Assembly: GCA_947496215.1 (NCBI GenBank)
Contig: CANMCF010000002.1
Coordinates: 558,001-622,000 of the forward strand
DNA length: 64,000 bases
From: an uncultured Bizionia sp.
GTDB lineage: Bacteria; Bacteroidota; Bacteroidia; Flavobacteriales; Flavobacteriaceae
Reading direction: 5' to 3'
In this document: positions 43,875-52,666 of the stretch, piece by piece
How positions within the stretch are numbered: the stretch's first letter is position 1
How the letters are laid out: each line of letters begins with the position of its first letter
Position numbers and translations under genes: made by a program
Notes under the pieces: generated by a model
What the model saw: the letters and a program-made list of their open reading frames with translations, nothing else
Told to the model about the DNA's origin: nothing
The model's database searches: none

Positions 43875-44723
43875 TTAGACAAATTTCTTGCGTAGATTTC
43901 TCCAAAGTAATTTTCTAATGAACATGCCTTGATCTTTGGTGACTATAAAGTCAATAGGAGCTCTTTTAGATTTGACATATCCAAATACTGTATTGAAAAA
44001 ATATGATGGATTGCGTTTGCTTAGAGCATTTCTCATGGCGAACAAGGCAGACAGGATAAATCCATAGCGCATTTTATAAAGTGCTTCTCCTTGTAGGTAC
44101 TTGCTACTTTTATGATAGGTTTGCCCAGTTGGTTTCAAGTGTTTTACCTTGAGAGACTTGTCTGTCTTTATGGACCAACCATAATATTGGGCCAATAGAA
44201 CATCTGTTGTGTCCCAACCAATGCTTGGTTTTAGACCGTTCATGGCTTCAAAACAGGCTTTTCTATAAGCTTTGAAAGGGCCTCTCACATGATTTTTGGA
44301 AGAGATGGTTTCGTAAACCCAACTTCCATTCTTTTCAATATAGGCCAAGCCTCCAGCGATTCCGACGGTCCCATCGGAATTGAATAGGGAAACTACGGAT
44401 TCCAGATAGTTGTTGGGAAGTATGATATCTGCATCAAACTTGCATATCACATCATAGTCATCATCCAACTTATTAAAGCCTTCATTGAATGCATTGATGA
44501 CTTTGCTGCCAGGAATGTGTTGGGATGAGGACTCTATGTCCAAGGTTTCCATCCAATTATGTTTTTCAACAAATTCAGATATTCTTTTAGAAGTATTGTC
44601 TGTGGAGTTGTCATTTACGACGACTACTCTTTTGGGGAGCAAGGTCTGCTGCGTCAAAGAATTTAGCATTAGGGAAATGCAATCTTCTTCGTTATGGGCT
44701 GGAATGACAATGTAGATGTTCAA
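43875..44723 (-). CDS. Family 2 glycosyltransferase, copy 2 of an adjacent pair
   Basis: A 282-residue paralogue of the next gene. It has the same opening MNIYIVIPAHNEEDCIS and the motifs VVVNDNSTDNT, CKFDADIILPNNYLE and GWDTTDVLLAQYYGW. It also starts at TTG (44723), which is unusual for two neighbours and may hold expression low. The acceptor-side sequence around residues 60-80 and 230-270 differs most between the copies, as expected if they add different sugars or act on different acceptors. 34 bases separate the two genes. Confidence 0.88.
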   Translation of the reverse strand: MNIYIVIPAHNEEDCISLMLNSLTQQTLLPKRVVVVNDNSTDNTSKRISEFVEKHNWMETLDIESSSQHIPGSKVINAFNEGFNKLDDDYDVICKFDADIILPNNYLESVVSLFNSDGTVGIAGGLAYIEKNGSWVYETISSKNHVRGPFKAYRKACFEAMNGLKPSIGWDTTDVLLAQYYGWSIKTDKSLKVKHLKPTGQTYHKSSKYLQGEALYKMRYGFILSALFAMRNALSKRNPSYFFNTVFGYVKSKRAPIDFIVTKDQGMFIRKLLWRNLRKKFV

Positions 44724-44796
44724 AAAAACTAAGTTTAAGATTCAAAGTTAAACTTTTAAAGATTGAAAATTAATAGTCAATTGTAATTTGATGCTT

Positions 44797-45327
44797 TTAT
44801 TTTATGCGTTCAGCATAAACGATGTAATATCTAGGAGTAAACCATCTTAAAATGGGCCTAATGCCAATTTTTTTGGTTGGATTCGTCCATTTTTGTCTAT
44901 CTATCACTTTCCATCCTGCTTTTTCCAAAAGCCAATCGAATTGCCAATCTTCGAATTCATGGTAATGTCTGTCCCATTTGTCAGTTTTACTTCTATAGGC
45001 AGGGGAAAACCACAAGCGCATCGGGATGCTGGCCACCAATTTATCTGCTTTTATGGATTTGAGGACTGTGAGGGGAGATAACAAATGTTCGAAAATTTCG
45101 AAAGCAGTAACTACGGTTGCATTGGAGTTTTCAATGGTAGAGGTGTCCAAGTCTAAATCCTCTCCAGATGTATTTTCTACCTTATATCCATTTTTAGTCA
45201 TTATTTCAGTGAATGGATTTGTAATTCCCAAATCCAAAAGAATCTCGGATTTAGAAATATGCCTTTCTAGAAATTGATAAGTATTCTTGTATCTTTTATG
45301 CGGGAATTGTCCTTCGTACATATTCAT
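44797..45327 (-). CDS. Class I SAM-dependent methyltransferase-like protein
   Basis: A 176-residue protein. SEILLDLGITNPF stands where the SAM-binding glycine-rich loop of this fold occurs, but the usual GxGxG is replaced. TAFEIFEHLLSPLTVLKSI gives motif post I/II, which supports the family. An HYHEFEDWQFDWLLEKAGW stretch is typical of sugar and lipid methyltransferases. The ending YYIVYAERIK is also normal. The target is unknown. In the run with two glycosyltransferases and a KAS III gene it most likely modifies an envelope lipid or glycan. ATG at 45327; M3 is an alternative. Confidence 0.75.
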   Translation of the reverse strand: MNMYEGQFPHKRYKNTYQFLERHISKSEILLDLGITNPFTEIMTKNGYKVENTSGEDLDLDTSTIENSNATVVTAFEIFEHLLSPLTVLKSIKADKLVASIPMRLWFSPAYRSKTDKWDRHYHEFEDWQFDWLLEKAGWKVIDRQKWTNPTKKIGIRPILRWFTPRYYIVYAERIK

Positions 45328-45413
45328 TTTCCTCGTAAGAGGGAGCTTTTTATTGTGCCACTATCGAAGTGGAATCATATTAAACCAAAAAACGAATATA
45401 ATTAAAACCTCAA

Positions 45414-46472
45414 TTAATATCTATAAACGATTGCATTTATATGCATTCCGCTACCAACGCTTGCAAATATGATGACATCTCCCTTTTCAAGTGTCTGATT
45501 TTCGATTTTATCATGTCTAATCAAGTCAAAAAGAGTAGGGACTGTTGCTACGGAGCTATTTCCTAGCTTATGGATGCTCATGGGCATAATGCCTTCTGGA
45601 ACATCAGTTTTGTATAGCCTATAAAAACGTTTGATGATTGCTTCATCCATTTTCTCATTGGCTTGATGAATAAGTATTTTTTTGACATCCTTAATATCTA
45701 CTCCACTTTCATCTAAACACGTTTTCATTGCCTTAGGTACATTGTTCAATGCAAATTCATAGATTTTACGTCCATGCATTTTAAGGTATTTGGTGTCTTT
45801 TTTCAAATTTGGATTGTTGGAGTTGCCATAAAATAAATAATAGGCTTCATCATAAGTATAACTTGCAGTTTCGTGCGATAAAATGCCTCCTTCTTCATCC
45901 GTCTTCTCTATGATGGTTGCGCCTGCACCATCAGAATAAATCATGGAATCTCGATCATGTTTGTCAACCACTCTTGATAATGTTTCAGAACCTATGACCA
46001 AACATTTTTTAGCCATTCCTGCTTTTATGAAAGCTTGTGCCTGTATAACGCCTTCTATCCATCCTGGGCAGCCAAATAGAATGTCGTAAGCTACGCATTT
46101 TGGATTTTTGATGCGCAAGCTATGTTTCACTTTCGAAGCTAGGCAAGGCAATACATCTCCTTGATTCGAATTGGAACTGACATCTCCAAAATTGTGAGCA
46201 ACTATGATATAGTCTAAAGATTCAGGATCTACATTGGCATTTTCTATAGCTTTTTCTGCAGCGAAGAATGCTAGGTCGGAAGAATTTAGGTGAGGCTTTG
46301 CATAGCGACGCTCTGCAATGCCTGTGATGGCTTTGAACTTTTCAACGATAACTTCATTTGGGTAGTCTATTTTCGAGCCATCTACATTGAGGAATTCGTG
46401 TTGATGAAAATCCTCATTCTTTTCGATGGTGTTGGGTATGTAGCTACCTGTTCCTGTAAACTTAATATTCAT
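45414..46472 (-). CDS. Ketoacyl-ACP synthase III family protein
   Basis: A 352-residue thiolase-fold enzyme of the FabH class. The triad is visible: Cys in DILFGCPGWIEG near residue 130, His in ILIHQANEKMDE near residue 264, and Asn in KLGNSSVATVP near residue 305. It condenses an acyl-CoA or acyl-ACP with malonyl-ACP. The RIKNPKC and SSNSNQG stretches differ from housekeeping FabH, and the position by two glycosyltransferases and a methyltransferase suggests a specialised lipid rather than general fatty acid initiation. The gene is not in a fab operon. Confidence 0.87.
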   Translation of the reverse strand: MNIKFTGTGSYIPNTIEKNEDFHQHEFLNVDGSKIDYPNEVIVEKFKAITGIAERRYAKPHLNSSDLAFFAAEKAIENANVDPESLDYIIVAHNFGDVSSNSNQGDVLPCLASKVKHSLRIKNPKCVAYDILFGCPGWIEGVIQAQAFIKAGMAKKCLVIGSETLSRVVDKHDRDSMIYSDGAGATIIEKTDEEGGILSHETASYTYDEAYYLFYGNSNNPNLKKDTKYLKMHGRKIYEFALNNVPKAMKTCLDESGVDIKDVKKILIHQANEKMDEAIIKRFYRLYKTDVPEGIMPMSIHKLGNSSVATVPTLFDLIRHDKIENQTLEKGDVIIFASVGSGMHINAIVYRY

Positions 46473-46584
46473 ATTAAAAGAATTGCCTTTAATTATTGGG
46501 ACTTTTGCTAAAATAGCTAATATAAATCCAATAAATTAAAGGCAAACCTTATTTTATTCTATTTTACGACGTTCAACCGTAAGA

Positions 46585-49434
46585 TTATACTTCCATATAC
46601 GCCTCGATTGGAGCACAAGTACATATCAAGTTTCTGTCTCCGTAGGCGTCGTCTACACGACGAACAGAAGGCCAGAACTTGTTGTCTTTAACATATTCCA
46701 ATGGATATGCTGCTGTTTCTCGACTGTATGGGAAATACCATTCGTCACTTGTTAGCATTGCCATTGTGTGCGGAGCATTCTTCAATACGTTGTTTGGATC
46801 TTCCTTGGTTGCTTCATCGATTTCTTTTCTGATGGAAATCATAGCGTCACAAAAACGATCCATTTCTTCTTTACCTTCACTTTCCGTAGGTTCAATCATC
46901 ATTGTTCCTGCTACTGGGAAAGATACGGTAGGAGCATGGAAGCCATAATCCATTAGGCGTTTTGCGATATCCACGACCTCGATGCCATTGGCTTTGAAAG
47001 GACGACAATCTATGATCATTTCATGTGCGGCACGACCACGTTCTCCAGAGTATAAGGTCTCAAAAGATCCTTGTAACCTCTCTTTGATGTAGTTGGCATT
47101 CAAAATAGCTGTTTCCGTAGATTTTTTCAATCCTTTGGCACCTAGCATGGTTATATATCCATAGGAAATCAAACAAGCCAAGGCAGAACCGAAAGGCGCG
47201 GCTGAAATAGCTGTGATAGATTTGTCTCCACCAGTCTTTATTATAGGGTTTCCTGGCAAGAATGGGACCAATTGCTTGGCAACGCAAATAGGTCCGACAC
47301 CTGGGCCTCCACCACCGTGAGGAATGGCGAAAGTCTTATGCAAGTTCAAGTGACATACATCTGCTCCGATGTTTCCTGGGTTGGTTAACCCAACTTGAGC
47401 ATTCATGTTTGCACCATCCATATACACTTGCCCTCCATTGTCGTGAATTAGTTGTGTTATTTCTTTGATTGCAGATTCGTAAACACCATGTGTAGAAGGA
47501 TAGGTTACCATCAATGCAGCTAGGTTGTCCTTATGCAATTCTGCTTTTTCTCTCAAGTCGTTAACATCGATGTTACCTTCTTCCGTGGCTTTGGTTACGA
47601 CCACTTTCATCCCAGCCATTACTGCACTTGCAGGATTAGTTCCGTGTGCAGATGAAGGGATCAAGCAAATGTTTCTATGGGCATCTCCACGGGATTCGTG
47701 ATACGCCTTTATAACCATCAATCCAGCAAACTCACCTTGAGCACCGGAATTTGGCTGTAAAGAAGTGCCGGCAAAACCGGTGATCTCCGTCAATTGGTCT
47801 TCCAATGTCTTTAAAGCCACCAGATATCCTTTAGCTTGTTCTACAGGAACAAAAGGATGGATACTTCCCCAGTTTGGAGAACTCAAAGGCAACATTTCTG
47901 CAGCTGCATTAAGTTTCATCGTACAAGAACCCAAAGAGATCATCGAATGGTTCAATGAGAGATCCTTGCGCTCCAATAGTTTTATATAACGCATCAATTC
48001 TGTTTCCGAATGATGTGAATTGAAGATGTCCATCGTCAAGAAGTCACTTTCACGTTGTAATGTATCTTGGATGTTGTTTGCTTCAGAAATACCTTCCAAT
48101 ACTATGGTGTCCTTTCCTAAGGCTTCGGCAAAAATGGCAATGATTTCATTGACATCAGAAAGTGAAGTCGTTTCGTTTATGGAAATCGTTACCGTTTCCG
48201 CATCTGGATAATAGAAATTGACACTTTGTCTTTCGGCTATGGTTTTCACTTCTGCAGCATTGGCTTTTAATTGAAGTGTGTCGAAAAATGAAGTGTTTGT
48301 CTGTTCTATTCCTAGTTCCACCAACGCATTCGCTAGGGTAGAAGTTGTATGGTGTACATTGTCAGCTATAAAAGTCAAGCCTTTGGGACCATGGTAAACA
48401 GCATACATTCCAGCCATGACTGCCAATAATACTTGTGCAGTACAGATGTTGGAAGTAGCACGATCACGTTTAATGTGCTGCTCTCGTGTTTGCAATGCCA
48501 TTCTTAGAGCTCTATTGCCATTCGTATCTTTGGTAACACCAATTATACGACCTGGAATATCACGTTTGTATGCTTCTTTTGTCGCAAAGTAAGCTGCGTG
48601 TGGACCTCCGTAACCCAAAGGAATTCCAAAACGTTGTGTTGTCCCAACTACGACATCCGCTCCAAATTTACCAGGAGCTTCCAGTTTCACTAGGCTAAGA
48701 ATGTCTGCTGCAACTGCAACTTTTATTCCTGCGTCTTTGGCTTTTCCTATAAATGTCTTGATGTCGCTAACCTGCCCATTCTTTCCTGGGTATTGAAGAA
48801 CAGCTCCGAAAAATTCCGAAGAAAATTCGAAAGTATCTTCATTTCCAACCACAAGTTCAACTCCTATTGGGGTAGAACGTGTTTGTAACAAAGACAAGGT
48901 TTGCGGCAATATGGCTTCTGAAACAAAGAATTTGTTTACTCCAGCTTTTTTCTGTGCGCGTTCACGAACAGCAAATAGCAAGCTCATTGCTTCGGCAGCT
49001 GCGGTACTTTCATCTAAAAGTGAAGCATTTGCCAATTCCATGCCAGTAAGGTCTGTAACCATGGTTTGGAAATTCAATAAAGCTTCTAAGCGGCCTTGTG
49101 CAATCTCTGCTTGATAAGGGGTATATGCAGTATACCAACCTGGATTTTCCAAAATGTTACGTTGTATAACAGCAGGCAAAATCGTTGGATGGTATCCTAA
49201 ACCAATGTAGGTTTTAAAAATACTGTTGAGCTTAGATAACTCATTGATATGAGATAAATACTCATGTTCACTCATCGCTTCCGCTAGATCTAAATCTTTT
49301 TTCAATTTAATATCATTTGGAATCGTTTCGTAAATAAGTTGATCTACAGTATCTAAACCAAGTGTTTTCAACATTTGGTTTTGGTCTTGTTCTCTTGGGC
49401 CAATATGACGCAATGAAAAAACGTTTGTATTCAT
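46585..49434 (-). CDS. gcvP: Glycine dehydrogenase (decarboxylating), P protein of the glycine cleavage system
   Basis: A 949-residue single-chain P protein that decarboxylates glycine and passes the aminomethyl group to the lipoylated H protein. Both halves are present: the N-terminal half with GLGYHPTILPAVI and the C-terminal catalytic half. The pyridoxal phosphate lysine is in LNLHKTFAIPHGGGGPG near residue 700. Full length, with the C-terminal RRVDDAYGDRNLIC motif. It needs the lipoyl cofactor made via lipA in this window. It is a single-gene unit. Confidence 0.97.
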   Translation of the reverse strand: MNTNVFSLRHIGPREQDQNQMLKTLGLDTVDQLIYETIPNDIKLKKDLDLAEAMSEHEYLSHINELSKLNSIFKTYIGLGYHPTILPAVIQRNILENPGWYTAYTPYQAEIAQGRLEALLNFQTMVTDLTGMELANASLLDESTAAAEAMSLLFAVRERAQKKAGVNKFFVSEAILPQTLSLLQTRSTPIGVELVVGNEDTFEFSSEFFGAVLQYPGKNGQVSDIKTFIGKAKDAGIKVAVAADILSLVKLEAPGKFGADVVVGTTQRFGIPLGYGGPHAAYFATKEAYKRDIPGRIIGVTKDTNGNRALRMALQTREQHIKRDRATSNICTAQVLLAVMAGMYAVYHGPKGLTFIADNVHHTTSTLANALVELGIEQTNTSFFDTLQLKANAAEVKTIAERQSVNFYYPDAETVTISINETTSLSDVNEIIAIFAEALGKDTIVLEGISEANNIQDTLQRESDFLTMDIFNSHHSETELMRYIKLLERKDLSLNHSMISLGSCTMKLNAAAEMLPLSSPNWGSIHPFVPVEQAKGYLVALKTLEDQLTEITGFAGTSLQPNSGAQGEFAGLMVIKAYHESRGDAHRNICLIPSSAHGTNPASAVMAGMKVVVTKATEEGNIDVNDLREKAELHKDNLAALMVTYPSTHGVYESAIKEITQLIHDNGGQVYMDGANMNAQVGLTNPGNIGADVCHLNLHKTFAIPHGGGGPGVGPICVAKQLVPFLPGNPIIKTGGDKSITAISAAPFGSALACLISYGYITMLGAKGLKKSTETAILNANYIKERLQGSFETLYSGERGRAAHEMIIDCRPFKANGIEVVDIAKRLMDYGFHAPTVSFPVAGTMMIEPTESEGKEEMDRFCDAMISIRKEIDEATKEDPNNVLKNAPHTMAMLTSDEWYFPYSRETAAYPLEYVKDNKFWPSVRRVDDAYGDRNLICTCAPIEAYMEV

Positions 49435-49715
49435 TAGTTATCGAGTTGTGTTATTTTTTCGCAAAAATAATGAAAACTTAAGGTATTGTTTGTGTTAAAA
49501 TTGAAAGTTTTTAACCAAAATCATGGGTTATTAACAGTAAGTTGATTTATGAATTGAATAAATCTATCGAAATTGTTTTTTCTATTTGAGTTTTAATATG
49601 GGAATTTGATAGAAATAATCTACGTATTTCATTTTGTTTGGTAGGGAAAGTCAAGTGATATCATATTTTGTTGTTGATGGAATTAAATGATGGATGGTAT
49701 TTGTATTTTTGTTTA
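49435..49715. other. Divergent intergenic region between gcvP and a membrane protein gene
   Basis: About 280 AT-rich bases holding the promoters of both divergent genes. A glycine riboswitch could have been expected upstream of gcvP, but I do not see its typical paired GG-rich aptamer; nothing else supportable. Confidence 0.4.
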
Positions 49716-50585
49716 ATGCGAATATTAAAACAATTGTTCGATTTTTACCTTAACAGCAGCATTCATGTCGCATTGGCCGTATATGCCTTGTCCTGGGTAA
49801 CCTTGATGACATTTGATGTTCCCTATGACGAAAACGTATTGTACTTCAATTTTTATGCGACCATTACCGGTTATAACTTCGTGAAGTATTTTGGGGTGGC
49901 AAAATTTCATCATAGAAGTTTGGCGGCTTGGTTGAAAGTGATACAGATTTTCTCTTTAATCTGCTTTGTGTTGCTTTGCTATTATGCTTTTCAGTTGGAG
50001 GTCGAAGTTCTGATTTGCATTGGAGCATTGGCGTTAATTACCTTTTTGTATGCAATTCCGTTTTTACCTAAACATTTTTTCATAGATAGTCATCAAAATT
50101 TGAGGAGCATCAGTGGACTCAAAGTATATGTCATCGCATTGGTTTGGTCTGGGGTTACTGTGGTATTGCCTCTTTTGAACAATGAGGTGAAACTTGATGC
50201 AGATGTTGTCATCACCGTGATACAACGCTTTGTTTTTGTGATTGTTTTGATGCTTCCTTTTGAAATTCGCGATTTGCGTTATGATAGTTTAAAGTTATCC
50301 ACCATACCTCAAAGAATTGGGGTCAGGCGGACCAAACAGATAGGTGTTTTGCTGTTGATGATTTTCTTTCTGTTGGAGTATTTCAAGGATGAATTAAACG
50401 GAAATGCAATTTTTATCCTCTTGTCGATTACTTTGATTACTATGTCGTTTATGATTTTTTCCAATGAAAAAAGGAGCAAATATTATAGCTCCTTTTGGGT
50501 GGAAAGTATTCCTGTGTTTTGGTTGCTAATCGTTGTAATTAGCCAATTCCTTTTCAAAGGTAGACCTTATGTTTTCTTTGGCTGA
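49716..50585 (+). CDS. UbiA-like integral membrane protein of unknown function
   Basis: From the ATG at 49716 about 289 residues with eight or so membrane helices. One prenyltransferase-like acidic motif is seen, FEIRDLRYDSLK, with the DxxxD spacing in the second conserved loop of UbiA proteins. The first Asp-rich motif (NxxxDxxxD) is missing; YNFVKYFGVAKFHH stands near that place. A UbiA fold with altered or lost activity is therefore possible; this is inference. The gene is divergent from gcvP, and its end overlaps the convergent zinc anti-sigma gene by 60 bases. Confidence 0.6.
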   Translation: MRILKQLFDFYLNSSIHVALAVYALSWVTLMTFDVPYDENVLYFNFYATITGYNFVKYFGVAKFHHRSLAAWLKVIQIFSLICFVLLCYYAFQLEVEVLICIGALALITFLYAIPFLPKHFFIDSHQNLRSISGLKVYVIALVWSGVTVVLPLLNNEVKLDADVVITVIQRFVFVIVLMLPFEIRDLRYDSLKLSTIPQRIGVRRTKQIGVLLLMIFFLLEYFKDELNGNAIFILLSITLITMSFMIFSNEKRSKYYSSFWVESIPVFWLLIVVISQFLFKGRPYVFFG

Positions 50586-50786
50586 TGCATTCAATGTTTG
50601 AGGTTTTCTTTTTTTTAGCAATTTTGTCAGCGACGTGTTTTTCTTGGTATATTTTCTACAAGCCTTACAATAGATCAAATGAATGTTAAGCTTTATCTTT
50701 TCCCATATGGAAGCTTCCTTGTATTGTGTTTTATCACATACGTGGTTTGCTTCTTCACAAGGGATTATAATTTTATTTTTACTCAT
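50526..50786 (-). CDS. Small zinc-binding anti-sigma-like protein
   Basis: An 86-residue protein with the ZAS-type pattern HxxxCxxC in NIHLIYCKACRKYTK, and a preceding Cys/His stretch CEEANHVCDKTQ. The start is 10 bases after the sigma factor stop, the usual order. It lacks a membrane segment, so it is probably a soluble partner of the sigma factor upstream. Its final 20 codons overlap the 3' end of the plus-strand membrane protein gene. Confidence 0.8.
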   Translation of the reverse strand: MSKNKIIIPCEEANHVCDKTQYKEASIWEKIKLNIHLIYCKACRKYTKKNTSLTKLLKKRKPQTLNASAKENIRSTFEKELANYND

Positions 50787-50795
50787 ACTTAATAA

Positions 50796-51350
50796 TTAAA
50801 ACCAGCTTTTTTCAAGGCAACTGGCCATAGCCGTTCTTGCTCTGTGAATAATCACCCATAGGTTAGACGCCGTAATGCTCAATTCATTACAAATTACTTC
50901 CGTCTCATAATTCAACATCGTTTTCATTTCGAAGACATTGGCTTGCTTTTGCGGCAGCTTGCCCAAACAGTTTTGTATTGCCATAGCCAATTCCGTATTT
51001 TCTATATTGTCTTCGGCTGTTCTGTCAAAAGGATCAGCAACCCGTTCTTCGAGCCAATCTCCTTCGGTTTCTGAGTCACTGTTATAGGACATTCTAACTT
51101 CGGCCTTCCCTTTGTTTGAGTTTATCTTGCGGTAGTAATCGATTATTTTTCGTTTCAAGATAGAGATCAACCACGTGCGCTCACTGGCTTCCCCCTTAAA
51201 GTTTTTCATCGATTTCAAACCCGCCAAAAATGTTTCAGAAACTAAGTCTTGAGCCATTTCCCTATCGCTTACACGGGAAACCGTATAATTGAACAAGTAA
51301 TCGGAGTACAAAGTAATCCACTGATTAGGATCAATCTTGTGATTTGGCAT
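50796..51350 (-). CDS. ECF-type RNA polymerase sigma factor with soluble zinc anti-sigma
   Basis: A 184-residue sigma factor. Region 2 shows YLFNYTVSRVSDREMAQDLV and ETFLAGLKSMKNF; region 4 shows CLGKLPQKQANVFEMKTML and TEVICNELSITASNLWVIIH. The final region resembles the SigZ/RpoE-like group with a short zinc anti-sigma partner, which follows 10 bases downstream. It may control the membrane cluster that follows on the same strand upstream at 51.4-55.6 kb; no target site is seen by eye. Confidence 0.92.
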   Translation of the reverse strand: MPNHKIDPNQWITLYSDYLFNYTVSRVSDREMAQDLVSETFLAGLKSMKNFKGEASERTWLISILKRKIIDYYRKINSNKGKAEVRMSYNSDSETEGDWLEERVADPFDRTAEDNIENTELAMAIQNCLGKLPQKQANVFEMKTMLNYETEVICNELSITASNLWVIIHRARTAMASCLEKSWF

Positions 51351-51386
51351 TTTTAGTAATTTTTTTCAAAAATAACTAAAATAGAT

Positions 51387-52664
51387 TTAATCGCTGTTTC
51401 TTTTTTCCAAAATGCAATCTTCATCGTTTTCATTAAAATCCATTGTGTCAATTAGATATTGTAGAATAGTATGAATAATTGGAAACCTCATGAACCAACC
51501 CAATGAGGCGTAAGCCAAGTTTATATGTTCCAAGCCATGCGCTATGGCTTTTATGCTTTTATATTCTGTTCCCGTGTAGTCCACGTAGGTCACTTGAAAC
51601 AAACTCGAATGTTCGTATTCATTTGAAAATCTAATAAGCAGATCTTCAGTCTGCCTTTTTGAAAACCAAGATTTGACTTGCTCGCATTGGTTACAATTCT
51701 TTTTGAAATAGATGGTGCCTTTCGGGATGGATTTGGGTTTCCATGAAAACCTCCAACTTGGGACTGTTTTTTTGTAGTTGATCCAGGCTTCTCCAAACCT
51801 CCTTTCCATATCCGTGTTTTCCTGTGGATGGGAAACCCCAATCGTATAAGCTATGGAAATAACGATTCCCAATAGTAGGAGATAAGACTCATAATATATG
51901 CTAAGAGGGATGAAAATGAGGGTAAAGGACCATTGAATGGGGTTTATACAATAGGCGTAAACCCCATTTTGGACTAGTTTGGAAGTCTTGTCGTAGGGAA
52001 AAGGAGTACCCTTTCCTTTGTTTGTCAAATCGATTACTGCGCATAAAGATGGAAATGCAATGATCAAGACAATTTGAAACAAGTATGGATTTATGGCATT
52101 AATGGTGAATGGATTGTTCAAATGAGTCTTTGCAATAAAAGGGATGATGATAAACAGTAAGATTGTCATCGTTAGAACTTGAAACAAGGTCCTGTACTTT
52201 AAATGAGTCCTTCTATAATAGAATCCTGCCCAAAGGTAGGAAGGTAGCCAGACAAGAAACATAAGTGTGATTTCTCCCATTATCCAGTTGTCTCCAAGCT
52301 TCAACATGCCCAAGTGTTCCAATTCCGGCATGAGAGCAAGATCCAGCCAAAATAATGATAGCAAGATGATCAAGGTGTGTTTTCCTCTAAACAAGTAAAC
52401 TGGCAATATGCTCCAAAGCACGATCCAAACGAAAAATAAGTCAAAGGGTATGTTTATGACCAATGGTGTTTCGGATATGAAATACCATAGATTGTTTTCC
52501 ACTGCGCAATAATTTATGATCCCCAACGTGAATGTCGTCCATAGCATAGCATAGAATATGGACCAGTTAAGGTTCTTGTTTTGCTTTTTTACAAAGAATA
52601 ACAATGTCAACAAAAGAAAACAAAAGAAAGACAAACAAGATCTGATGAGAAATGTTGTATCCAT
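51387..52664 (-). CDS. Membrane protein joining an ICMT/PEMT-like part with a C-terminal DCC thiol-redox domain
   Basis: 425 residues from the ATG at 52664. A TTG two codons earlier would make a 4-base overlap with the upstream stop. Residues ~1-230 form several membrane helices. Next comes an isoprenylcysteine/phospholipid methyltransferase-like stretch (NGVYAYCINPIQWS, ending ERRFGEAWINYKKTVPSW). The last ~115 residues are a DUF393/DCC domain with the CxxC pair in GTIYFKKNCNQCEQVKSWF and the family ending HTILQYLIDT. Two functions on one chain, one possibly acting on thiols, is unusual. A second DCC protein is encoded at 54489. Confidence 0.78.
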   Translation of the reverse strand: MDTTFLIRSCLSFFCFLLLTLLFFVKKQNKNLNWSIFYAMLWTTFTLGIINYCAVENNLWYFISETPLVINIPFDLFFVWIVLWSILPVYLFRGKHTLIILLSLFWLDLALMPELEHLGMLKLGDNWIMGEITLMFLVWLPSYLWAGFYYRRTHLKYRTLFQVLTMTILLFIIIPFIAKTHLNNPFTINAINPYLFQIVLIIAFPSLCAVIDLTNKGKGTPFPYDKTSKLVQNGVYAYCINPIQWSFTLIFIPLSIYYESYLLLLGIVISIAYTIGVSHPQENTDMERRFGEAWINYKKTVPSWRFSWKPKSIPKGTIYFKKNCNQCEQVKSWFSKRQTEDLLIRFSNEYEHSSLFQVTYVDYTGTEYKSIKAIAHGLEHINLAYASLGWFMRFPIIHTILQYLIDTMDFNENDEDCILEKRNSD

Positions 52665-52666
52665 TT

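Noticed and set aside
49435-49715. Glycine riboswitch upstream of gcvP
   Set aside because: The region is AT-rich and lacks the paired glycine aptamer architecture.
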